From: CAYONM01 sp964405325 | GTDB lineage: Bacteria; Planctomycetota; UBA11346 | DNA length: 9,247 nucleotides | Direction: 5' to 3' | Assembly: GCA_964405325.1 (NCBI GenBank) | Contig: CAYONM010000152.1 | Span: 1 to 9,247 of the forward strand | In this document: positions 1 to 6,249 of the stretch, one piece after another | How positions within the stretch are numbered: position 1 is the stretch's first letter | Layout: every line of letters begins with the position of its first letter | Made by a program: the position numbers and the translations under genes | The notes under the pieces: generated by a model | What the model saw: the letters and a program-made list of their open reading frames with translations, nothing else | Told to the model about the DNA's origin: nothing | Databases searched by the model: none

Positions 1-27
1 CTCTCAACCCACCCCGACCCGAAGCGC

Positions 28-33
28 GGAGGA
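28..33 (+). promoter_or_regulatory. Shine-Dalgarno site of the actin-like gene
   Basis: GGAGGA lies 7 nt before the ATG at 41. It is one of only two clear ribosome binding sites in the window and fixes the start of the actin-like gene. The promoter must lie left of the window, since the 27 bases before this site show no -10/-35 pair. Confidence 0.8.
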
Positions 34-40
34 ATCCCTC

Positions 41-1108
41 ATGTCTGAAGTTACCTACCTGGGTATCGATCTCGGCACCAGCCGGACCTCGATCACATCA
101 TCCACCGGCGTGCGCGAGACCGTCTGGTCCTATGTCGGTTATCCGAAGGATCATGTCGCCAAGAAAAAGATGGGCGGTCGTGACATCATCTACGGCAAGG
201 AAGCCGTGGAAAACCGCATGTCGCTGCGCCTGTACCGGCCCTTGGCCGGTGGTTCCATCAAAAAGAAGGGCGCGACCGACGACCCTGATACCAAACGGGC
301 GGTGAAAGACCTGCTGGAATACGTGGCCTCGCTGGCCCAGGTGCAGGCGGGTAACACCGTGTACGCGGTGATCGGCGCTCCGGCCGAAGCCAGCGTGCAG
401 GGCAAGGCCACCATTATCGAGTCGGCTGCCGACTGCATTGATTCGGTAATTGTCTGTTCCGAGCCCTTCTCCGTGGCCTACGGCCTCGACTTCCTCGACG
501 ACACCCTGGTGATCGACATTGGTGCCGGTACCTGCGACCTCTGTCGTGTGCACGGCACCATGCCCGAGCCCGAGGACCAGCGGACGCACGAGGTGGCCGG
601 TGACTCCATCGATGAGACTCTGGCTGGTCTGATCAAGGAGACCTATCCGGAAGCCCAGTTCAGCATCAACATGGTGCGGGCGTTCAAGGAGAAGCATTCC
701 TCGGTCAGTCAGAATATGGACACCGCCATCGTCACCATGCCCGTTGCCGGTAAGCCCAAGGAATTCGAAATCACCGAGTTGGTCTACAAGTCCTGTTATA
801 CCTTGGTGCCGCCCACGGTCGCCGCCCTGCAGGACCTGATCGCCACGTACGATCCGGAATTCCAGGCGAAGATGCGTGGCAATATCCTGCTTGGTGGTGG
901 TGGTAGCCAGATCCGCAGCCTCGGCCGTGCCATCGAAATGGCCCTGGAAGAGTATGGTGGTGGCAAGGTTACCACGGTTGAAGAGCCGCAGTATGCTGGT
1001 TCCAATGGTGCCTTGAAGATCGCCTTGGATATGCCCGAGGAATACTGGAAGGAATTCAGCGCGGCCAATTCCAGCACCAGCAGCAGCGAGAGCGAGGCCG
1101 AGGCCTGA
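41..1108 (+). CDS. MamK-like bacterial actin
   Basis: A 355-residue actin-fold ATPase, close to the roughly 350 residues of MamK. The actin signature motifs are in order. Phosphate 1 is at residues 7-18 (GIDLGTS, D10). A MamK-style GYPKD follows at 33-37. An SEPF motif is at 140-143 with E141, the expected catalytic glutamate. Phosphate 2 is at 156-168 (DIGAGTCD, D159). The adenosine motif is at 280-294 (NILLGGGGSQIR). The C-terminal pattern of GALKIA followed by EEYW also matches MamK. The last 17 residues form a Ser/Glu-rich acidic tail. In the family, MamK forms cytoplasmic filaments that position magnetosomes. Here no mam or mad gene is nearby, so cargo and role are unknown. It could be an orphan member of a broader MamK-like clade. 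FtsA, MreB and ParM are less likely on motif wording. The gene is monocistronic within the window and ends at an intrinsic terminator. Actin fold is near certain; the MamK-like assignment is strong but made by eye. Confidence 0.88.
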   Translation: MSEVTYLGIDLGTSRTSITSSTGVRETVWSYVGYPKDHVAKKKMGGRDIIYGKEAVENRMSLRLYRPLAGGSIKKKGATDDPDTKRAVKDLLEYVASLAQVQAGNTVYAVIGAPAEASVQGKATIIESAADCIDSVIVCSEPFSVAYGLDFLDDTLVIDIGAGTCDLCRVHGTMPEPEDQRTHEVAGDSIDETLAGLIKETYPEAQFSINMVRAFKEKHSSVSQNMDTAIVTMPVAGKPKEFEITELVYKSCYTLVPPTVAALQDLIATYDPEFQAKMRGNILLGGGGSQIRSLGRAIEMALEEYGGGKVTTVEEPQYAGSNGALKIALDMPEEYWKEFSAANSSTSSSESEAEA

Positions 1109-1133
1109 TCGGCGGCACGGCAAGCAGCACTCC

Positions 1134-1167
1134 AAAAAAGGGCGCCCGGTCGGGCGTCCTTTTTTTT
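1134..1167. terminator. Bidirectional Rho-independent terminator
   Basis: An 8-bp stem (1140-1147 with 1152-1159, one G-U pair, loop GGTC) is followed on the + strand by eight T (1160-1167). On the left it is flanked by six A (1134-1139), which read as six T on the - strand. It can therefore stop the actin gene, which ends 25 bp earlier, and the - strand operon, whose last gene ends at 1238, about 70 bp away. Confidence 0.92.
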
Positions 1168-1237
1168 ATTCCGATGCAGTCGACTGCCGACAGGCGATCA
1201 CCCAGCGGCATGCCGGTGTCCTCGTTCTGGTCCTCGT

Positions 1238-2383
1238 CTACTCCCGGTCTTCGTCCGGTTCGGCTGGGCGGGGTTCCTTGGCCTGTAGGCCGCTGTCGTC
1301 GTTGTTGCCCGACTCTTCAGTCAGGATCACCCAGTCGATCGGGTGTAGGCCGCTGTCCTCGCCCGTGTCGTCGCTGTCGGTGGCCGGTGGGGGCTTGGTG
1401 ACTGGCGGTAGTGGCGTTGGTGGCCGATGGCGTGGGTCCACCGCGCGCATGGCGCCTGAGCGCGAGCCCAGGCGGGGGGTCGTCTGATCGCGACCACGAC
1501 GCACGCGGATGCTGGGCGGCACTGCCGGCTTGGCGCTGGCGACCGTGGTCAATGGCGCTCGTGGAGTCATACCAGTTGGCAGTGCAAATCGCTTGGTGTC
1601 GATCCGTTCGTTTTCCAGCGCCTTGCCTTCCAGGAAATTCTGGACCCAGGGATTGTCGCTGGCACGGACCTCGTCCGGGGTGCCGTCCACCACAATACGG
1701 CTTTGATCCAGCATGATGATGCGATCGGCAATGGTCAAAGCAGAGCCCATATCATGGGTTACCACCACACTGGTCACCGCCAGCTGCGCCCGCAGTCGGA
1801 GGATGATCTGATTGATCACGTCGGTGGTCAATGGATCCAGTCCGGAAGTGGGTTCGTCATACAGGACAATGGGCGGGAGGTCGACGATGGCGCGGGCCAG
1901 GCCGACGCGTTTGCGCATGCCACCGGACAATTCGGCCGGATATTGCTGTAAGGTGTGTGCGAGGCCGACCATGTCCAAGCGCTTGCGGACGGTATCGTAG
2001 ATCTGTTGTTCGGGAACGCCGCGTTGGAATAGCGGAAAGCCGACATTTTCCAGGACCGTGAGCGAATCGAACAAGGCGGCGTTTTGAAAGACGTAGCCGA
2101 TGTCACGACGGAAGCGAAGGCGTTCGGATTCGCGCATGCGGTGGACATCGCGTTCCAGTACCAGCACCCGTCCTTCAGAGGGATCCATAAGCCCGACAAT
2201 GGTCTTCAGTGTGACGCTCTTGCCGGTGCCAGAGCGGCCGAGGATGGCCACGGTTTCACCCTTGCGGACTTTGAAGCTGATCTGATCCAGCACGGTGCAA
2301 CGGCCGAATCGCTTGCTCAGCCTGTCCACCTCGATGACGGTGCGGCCATAGCGTTGCGTTGTTAGCCGGCCCGAGCTCTTCAT
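1238..2383 (-). CDS. MlaF/Ttg2A-type ABC transporter ATPase with long disordered C-terminal tail
   Basis: A 381-residue ATP-binding subunit. Motifs: Walker A GRSGTGKS (49-56), Q-loop Q100, signature LSGGMRKR (152-159), Walker B IVLYDEP (172-178) and H-loop H210. The LSGGMRKRVGLARAI wording and the end of the domain (WVQNFLEG, 246-253) are typical of MlaF/Ttg2A, the ATPase of the Mla/MCE envelope phospholipid transport system, with a usual length near 270. About 125 extra residues follow: a basic stretch, a Pro-rich segment (321-334), then an acidic end holding DSGL twice (343-346, 363-366). No permease (MlaE) or MCE protein is adjacent, so its partners must be encoded elsewhere. The ATG overlaps the surE stop in an ATGA, which suggests translational coupling. 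It is the last gene of the operon. The specific Mla role is family inference; the ATPase itself is certain. Confidence 0.88.
   Translation of the reverse strand: MKSSGRLTTQRYGRTVIEVDRLSKRFGRCTVLDQISFKVRKGETVAILGRSGTGKSVTLKTIVGLMDPSEGRVLVLERDVHRMRESERLRFRRDIGYVFQNAALFDSLTVLENVGFPLFQRGVPEQQIYDTVRKRLDMVGLAHTLQQYPAELSGGMRKRVGLARAIVDLPPIVLYDEPTSGLDPLTTDVINQIILRLRAQLAVTSVVVTHDMGSALTIADRIIMLDQSRIVVDGTPDEVRASDNPWVQNFLEGKALENERIDTKRFALPTGMTPRAPLTTVASAKPAVPPSIRVRRGRDQTTPRLGSRSGAMRAVDPRHRPPTPLPPVTKPPPATDSDDTGEDSGLHPIDWVILTEESGNNDDSGLQAKEPRPAEPDEDRE
1284..1357. repeat. 14-bp direct repeat, 60 bp apart, in the ATPase tail
   Basis: TGTAGGCCGCTGTC occurs at 1284-1297 and exactly again at 1344-1357. The 60-bp offset keeps frame, and both copies encode DSGL on the - strand. 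It is probably the trace of a small internal duplication in the disordered tail and not a regulatory element. Confidence 0.6.
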
Positions 2384-3174
2384 GTCGCTGCGGCTTCCGC
2401 TTGCTGTCGCCAGGTGGCATGGGCGCGCTGGAGTCGATCGGGGAGTCCGTTCGCTGGCGTGCCGGCATTGAATTGTGGCTGTAACAGGGTGGCAGTGGGG
2501 TGTCCGCGGTCCAGCCAGCCGGCATCGTGTTCCTGTTCGCCTGGCGGTACCACGAATTCACCGCGCAGATGCCAGAGCACGCGGCCCTGCTGATTGCGCA
2601 GTGCCTGGTAGCGTTCATCGAAACCTGCACGACCCTGGCTGCACCATTGCAGATCCAACCAGTCTGCCACCGGGCCAGCAGGAAGGTTCAGATTGAGCAC
2701 GCGACCGGCAAATCCGGGTTGGCGGATCAGTGACGCAAGCACCTGTGCGGCATAGTTGGCGCTTTCCTCCAGGTCGTTCTCGCCCAGAGCCTGACTGATG
2801 GCAACCGCTGGCAGCCCTTCCATGGCTGCTTCCATGGCGGCTGCGACCGTGCCGCTGTAGAGCAGGCTGCGACCGACGTTGGGGCCATCATTGATGCCAC
2901 TGACCACCAGACGCGGGCTGCTGGTGCAGAGGACCTTCAGGCCGACCTTGATGCAGTCGGTGGGGGTGCCGTCGATGGCAAAACCAAAAAAGTCACCATC
3001 GGCCAGTGGGGTAATCGTCAGACCTCGATCCAAGGTGATCGCGTGGCCGCTGCCGGAGCGTGCTTCCGTGGGCGCCACCGCCAGCACCGGCTGCTTGGTC
3101 AGGCGCCGCAGTTGCTGATACAGGTGGCGGAGACCGGGAGCGTGGATGCCATCGTCGTTGATCAACAGGATCAT
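2380..3174 (-). CDS. surE: 5'/3'-nucleotidase SurE
   Basis: A 264-residue SurE-family metal-dependent phosphatase, which removes phosphate from nucleoside monophosphates in the cytoplasm. All family blocks are present: the N-terminal ILLINDDG with metal ligands D7 and D8; RSGSGHAIT (39-47) with S40; DGTPTDC (68-74); SGINDGPN (92-99) with N95; and YSGTV (106-110) followed by a helix and the AIS segment. Length is normal. The start at 3174 is chosen because MILLINDDG is the usual SurE N-terminus. An in-frame ATG at 3243 would add 23 residues that do not look like SurE, and neither start has a good ribosome binding site. In many Proteobacteria surE sits with pcm/nlpD; here it follows a response regulator and overlaps the ABC ATPase by ATGA. 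Confidence 0.95.
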   Translation of the reverse strand: MILLINDDGIHAPGLRHLYQQLRRLTKQPVLAVAPTEARSGSGHAITLDRGLTITPLADGDFFGFAIDGTPTDCIKVGLKVLCTSSPRLVVSGINDGPNVGRSLLYSGTVAAAMEAAMEGLPAVAISQALGENDLEESANYAAQVLASLIRQPGFAGRVLNLNLPAGPVADWLDLQWCSQGRAGFDERYQALRNQQGRVLWHLRGEFVVPPGEQEHDAGWLDRGHPTATLLQPQFNAGTPANGLPDRLQRAHATWRQQAEAAAT

Positions 3175-3264
3175 GGTGACCGATCGCTTGCTGGAGGAGT
3201 GGTCGGGTAGCCGCAGAACAGTATTTGGCCGACCTCGTAGCATGAAGTCAATTCGTGAGTTGTG

Positions 3265-4731
3265 TCAGGTCTCGTCGCCAGTGCCGCGGCCGCGTTCTGA
3301 GTAGCTCTCGAGTTTGCGGTACAGGGTCTTCACGCCGATTTGCAGCAGTCGGGCGGTCTTGCTCTTATTGCCTTTGCAGTGGGCCAGGGTTGCCAGCACC
3401 ACGCGGCGTTCGATCTCATCCAGAGGGAGGCCGACCAGGGCGGCAACGCAATCGCTCTCATCACCGCTGTTGCAGTGGGCTTCTTCGGTCGGCGTGGCTG
3501 GCTTGCTGGTGGTGCTGCTGCTGCTTGGGTGGTCCGGTTTATGATCCAGATCGGTTTGCAGCAGATGCTGCCAGGGTTCCGGTTGCAGAAAATCGGCTAA
3601 AATCGTATCGCCGGGAGACAGGACGAAGCATTTCTCGACGGTATTTTCCAGTTCGCGGACATTGCCGGGCCAGTCCATGCGGCGGACGGCTTGCAGTAAT
3701 TCTTCCGATGCCTGTTTCTTGCGACCGTGTTTCCGGTTGAGGCGCTCAATGAAATGCTGGGTCAGCAGTGGAATGTCTTCGCGGCGCTCGCGCAGAGGCG
3801 GCATGGTAATGTTGACCACGTTCAGGCGGTAGTACAGGTCCATGCGGAAGTGGCCGGCCAGTACATCCTGCTTGAGATTGCGATTGGTGGCGCAGATCAA
3901 CCGGATGTTGGTGTGGAGGTCTTCGGTGCCACCGACGTGCTGGAAGCTGCCGTCTTGCAGCACCCGCAGGAGCTTGACCTGACTGTCCATCGGCATTTCG
4001 CCGATTTCATCCAGGAAAACACTGCCGGTATCGGCCAACTCGAATTTCCCGCGTTTCTGTTGCAAGGCGCCAGTGAAAGCACCACGCTCGTGTCCGAACA
4101 ATTCGCTCTCCAGCAAATCGCGCGGAATTGCGGCGGTATTGATTTTGATCAAGGGGCGTTGGCTGCGCCTAGACAGGGCGTGTACCGCGTCGGCGATCAA
4201 TTCCTTGCCGGTGCCGCTTTCACCCTCGATCAACACGGTCGCGCCGGAGTCTGCGACTTGCCGGATCAGTGCCTTTACCTGTTTAATGACGCCGGAGGAG
4301 CCGATGATCCGGGTCAGGGCTTCGTCGTAGCCCAGTTCCCGGCGCAGGGCCTGATTTTCTCGATTCGCATGCGCCAGTCGGCTGGCGCTTTCGATGGTTG
4401 CCTTGAGTCGTGCCAGATCGACCGGTTTCGTCAGATAATTGAAGGCACCTTGTTTGATGGCAGCGACGGCAATCTCTTCGGAACCGTGACCGGTGACCAG
4501 AATCCAGGGAATAGTGCCATGGCGTTCGTGTGCCAATTCCATGACTGCCAGACCATCGAGATTCGGTAATTTGAGATCGCACAGCACAATATCGACGCTG
4601 GCGGCGGTCAGTTTCGCCAAGCCTTCCTCACCGCTGTTGGCGGTCAGGCAGGTATGGCCTTCCATGGACAGGATGTCGTCGTAGGTATCTCGATTGGTTG
4701 GATTATCGTCGATGATCAGAATGGTAGCCAT
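3265..4731 (-). CDS. NtrC-family sigma-54-dependent response regulator
   Basis: A 488-residue three-domain activator. The receiver domain (1-115) has the acidic pair D8/D9, phospho-acceptor D52, T80 and K102, so it should be phosphorylatable. The AAA+ domain (about 140-380) carries Walker A GESGTGKE (170-177), an intact GAFTGA loop (217-222) that contacts sigma-54, Walker B VFLDEIGEM (238-246) and the WPGNVRELEN block (354-363). A Ser/Thr/Pro-rich linker of about 40 residues (388-430) is longer than usual. A Fis-type helix-turn-helix follows (about 437-477, with the NKSKTARLLQIGVKTLYRKL stretch). It starts 16 bp after the kinase stop and is surely its partner. Its targets cannot be told: no convincing -24/-12 promoter was seen in the window's intergenic gaps. 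The 3' end is 90 bp from surE. Confidence 0.96.
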   Translation of the reverse strand: MATILIIDDNPTNRDTYDDILSMEGHTCLTANSGEEGLAKLTAASVDIVLCDLKLPNLDGLAVMELAHERHGTIPWILVTGHGSEEIAVAAIKQGAFNYLTKPVDLARLKATIESASRLAHANRENQALRRELGYDEALTRIIGSSGVIKQVKALIRQVADSGATVLIEGESGTGKELIADAVHALSRRSQRPLIKINTAAIPRDLLESELFGHERGAFTGALQQKRGKFELADTGSVFLDEIGEMPMDSQVKLLRVLQDGSFQHVGGTEDLHTNIRLICATNRNLKQDVLAGHFRMDLYYRLNVVNITMPPLRERREDIPLLTQHFIERLNRKHGRKKQASEELLQAVRRMDWPGNVRELENTVEKCFVLSPGDTILADFLQPEPWQHLLQTDLDHKPDHPSSSSTTSKPATPTEEAHCNSGDESDCVAALVGLPLDEIERRVVLATLAHCKGNKSKTARLLQIGVKTLYRKLESYSERGRGTGDET

Positions 4732-4747
4732 GGGTATCCAATGGGAA

Positions 4748-5563
4748 TCAGGCGTCGTGGACTTCGGCGTCGGTTTCGATGGTTGGTATCGGTAATTCGT
4801 CTAGTGGCCGCGCCGGGCCGAGGGTGGTCGGGAATTCGATGCTGAAGCTGACGCCTTGCTCCAGGCTGGAGCTGACCGTGATGGCGCCGTGATGCAGCTC
4901 CACCAGGCGTTTGACAATCGCCAGTCCCAGGCCGGTGCCGCCTTCCTTGTTGGAGAAAAAGGGATCGAAGAGATGGGCGGCCTGCCCGGCGTTGAGTGCG
5001 GGGCCGTTGTTGGCGATCATGACGCGCATGGCGTCGCGGCCGTTGCGCGTAACGATCAGGATCCGGCGATCCTGTTCGCGTGATTGCAGGGCGTCCACTG
5101 CATTCAACAGGATGTTCCTAAAAATGCTGATCAGGTGATCGCGATCGGCGCCGATGGCATACAGGGCCGGATGCAGGCGCAGATCCAGACGGATGTCGTA
5201 CTGATTGCAGATTTCCTGCATTTCCTGGGACAATTCGATCAGCACTTCGTTGACATCGATGCGATCGTGTTCGGCACGACCCGGCCGGGCGTAGGCCAGG
5301 AAGCTGGTGACGATATTATGCAGTTGCTTGGTGCCCTCATTGATGCGCTCCAATCGGCGCAGTGTACGTTTGGGCTCGAGCGTGTCCTGCTGACATTGTT
5401 GCAGTAGCATTTCCACCGTCAGGGAAATGGCTCCCAGAGGATTTTTCAGTTCATGCACCAGGCCACTGGCCAACTGTCCCAGCTCGGCCAAACGATCTCG
5501 ATGAGCTGGGTCCTGTGGCAGGGCGAAGCCGAAGATGTTGTTGTTCTGGTTGGTGTCGTTCAT
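4748..5563 (-). CDS. Soluble NtrB-like sensor histidine kinase
   Basis: A 271-residue histidine kinase with no membrane segment and no recognisable sensor domain: only about 25 residues precede the dimerisation helix. H-box GLVHELKNPL (34-43) gives phospho-accepting H37. The N-box is RNILLNAVDALQ (149-160), the F-box DPFFSNK (200-206) and the G2 box GGTGLGLAI (208-216). The G1 box, normally DxGxG, reads ANNGPAL (184-190), so the adenine-binding Asp is Asn and the last Gly is Ala. Other boxes are intact, so it may still bind ATP. It should phosphorylate the regulator encoded just downstream. The ATG overlaps the def stop (ATGA), so it is probably coupled to def translation. The signal must arrive through a partner protein or the short N-terminus. 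Confidence 0.93.
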   Translation of the reverse strand: MNDTNQNNNIFGFALPQDPAHRDRLAELGQLASGLVHELKNPLGAISLTVEMLLQQCQQDTLEPKRTLRRLERINEGTKQLHNIVTSFLAYARPGRAEHDRIDVNEVLIELSQEMQEICNQYDIRLDLRLHPALYAIGADRDHLISIFRNILLNAVDALQSREQDRRILIVTRNGRDAMRVMIANNGPALNAGQAAHLFDPFFSNKEGGTGLGLAIVKRLVELHHGAITVSSSLEQGVSFSIEFPTTLGPARPLDELPIPTIETDAEVHDA

Positions 5564-6141
5564 CGCCTGAGGATCCGACCGGCGAGTCCGGTTTCCTTTT
5601 TGAAGTCCTTCTCCAGGCCCCGCAGTTTGCGACGCAACAGGCCCAGTTGCAGGGGGCTGAGGTGATCCACGAAGAGGACGCCGTCGAGATGATCCTTTTC
5701 GTGTTGGGTTACGGTTCCCAGGAAGTCACCGGCAGCGATGTCGAAGTGCTCTCGTTGTTCCTGGCCATTCAGATCCTGGTAGACCAGATCGAATGCGTTG
5801 AAGCGGGCCACCTTGGCCCAGATGCCAGGTACGCTCAGGCAGCCCTCTTCGAATACGGATTCGCCGCTGCCGTTTTCAATGCGTGGATTGATGAACACCC
5901 GCGGGTCGCCCGCTTGGCCGTCCTTGGTCTGGTGGTCGGTGGCGAAGAACTGTTGGGTGATGCCGACCTGCGGTGCCGCCAGGCCAACGCCCTTTTCAGC
6001 GTACATGTGTGCCCACATCCGGTCGACCACCTCACGCAGGGCGTTGTCGAAGCGGGTGACCACCTGGCAGGGTCGCCGCAAGCGGGGGTCCGGGTAATGG
6101 AGGGTGGTCAAATGAAAGGGGTAAGGATATGCGTCAGTCAC
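5560..6141 (-). CDS. def: Peptide deformylase
   Basis: A 193-residue peptide deformylase, the metalloenzyme that removes the formyl group from the N-terminal methionine of new proteins. All three catalytic motifs are intact: GVGLAAPQ (51-58), EGCLS (99-103, metal ligand C101) and QHEKDHLDG (146-154, ligands H147 and H151 with catalytic E148). The start codon is GTG at 6141, not ATG. The usual N-terminal pattern of a hydrophobic strand then YPDPRLRRPC begins about nine residues later, which supports this start. A weak AGG lies upstream. It is the first gene of the - strand block and overlaps the kinase start. The common partner fmt (methionyl-tRNA formyltransferase) is not next to it in this window. 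Confidence 0.96.
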   Translation of the reverse strand: MTDAYPYPFHLTTLHYPDPRLRRPCQVVTRFDNALREVVDRMWAHMYAEKGVGLAAPQVGITQQFFATDHQTKDGQAGDPRVFINPRIENGSGESVFEEGCLSVPGIWAKVARFNAFDLVYQDLNGQEQREHFDIAAGDFLGTVTQHEKDHLDGVLFVDHLSPLQLGLLRRKLRGLEKDFKKETGLAGRILRR

Positions 6142-6170
6142 GGCGGCTGCCTACGTCTGTAACTTGTGGG

Positions 6171-6201
6171 TTGCCTTGTAGGCTATAGACTCCTCTATAA
6201 A
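6171..6201 (+). promoter_or_regulatory. Possible sigma-70-type promoter of the TPR gene
   Basis: TTGCCT (6171-6176) and TATAAA (6196-6201) are separated by 19 bp, slightly long for a sigma-70 promoter, and lie 48 bp before the ATG at 6250. The TATAAA is the best -10 match in this divergent intergenic region. This rests on sequence resemblance only. Confidence 0.35.
6184..6199. promoter_or_regulatory. Symmetric inverted repeat between the divergent def and TPR genes
   Basis: TATAGA (6184-6189) and TCTATA (6194-6199) are exact inverted copies around CTCC. The element overlaps the likely -10 of the TPR gene and also gives TATAGA and TATAGC hexamers on the - strand facing def. It could be an operator or simply two back-to-back -10 boxes. 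No matching -35 at normal spacing was found for def. Confidence 0.35.
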
Positions 6202-6234
6202 CGCAACCAGATTGCATCGGATTGACCCATTTTT

Positions 6235-6240
6235 GAGGAA
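6235..6240 (+). promoter_or_regulatory. Shine-Dalgarno site of the TPR gene
   Basis: GAGGAA ends 9 nt before the ATG at 6250 and supports that start. Confidence 0.7.
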
Positions 6241-6249
6241 TAACCTGTC

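Noticed and set aside
889..905. Tandem GGT run in the actin gene as a slippage site
   Set aside because: It encodes the Gly run of the adenosine motif and keeps the same length as in MamK, so ordinary coding explains it.
98..1135. Open frame of 345 codons antisense to the actin-like gene
   Set aside because: It mirrors the actin gene almost end to end. The translation is Gly/His/Leu-rich with no recognisable motif, while the + strand frame carries every actin signature and a good ribosome binding site.
3727..4569. Open frame of 280 codons antisense to the response regulator
   Set aside because: It lies entirely inside a textbook NtrC-family gene and its translation shows no domain.
5362..6162. 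Open frame of 266 codons antisense to def and the kinase start
   Set aside because: It crosses two well supported genes with intact catalytic motifs on the other strand; no motif of its own.
6164..6183. Possible sigma-54 -24/-12 promoter before the TPR gene (GG then GC)
   Set aside because: The GG to GC spacing is 11 bp where 10 is required, and the flanking bases do not match TGGCAC and TTGC.
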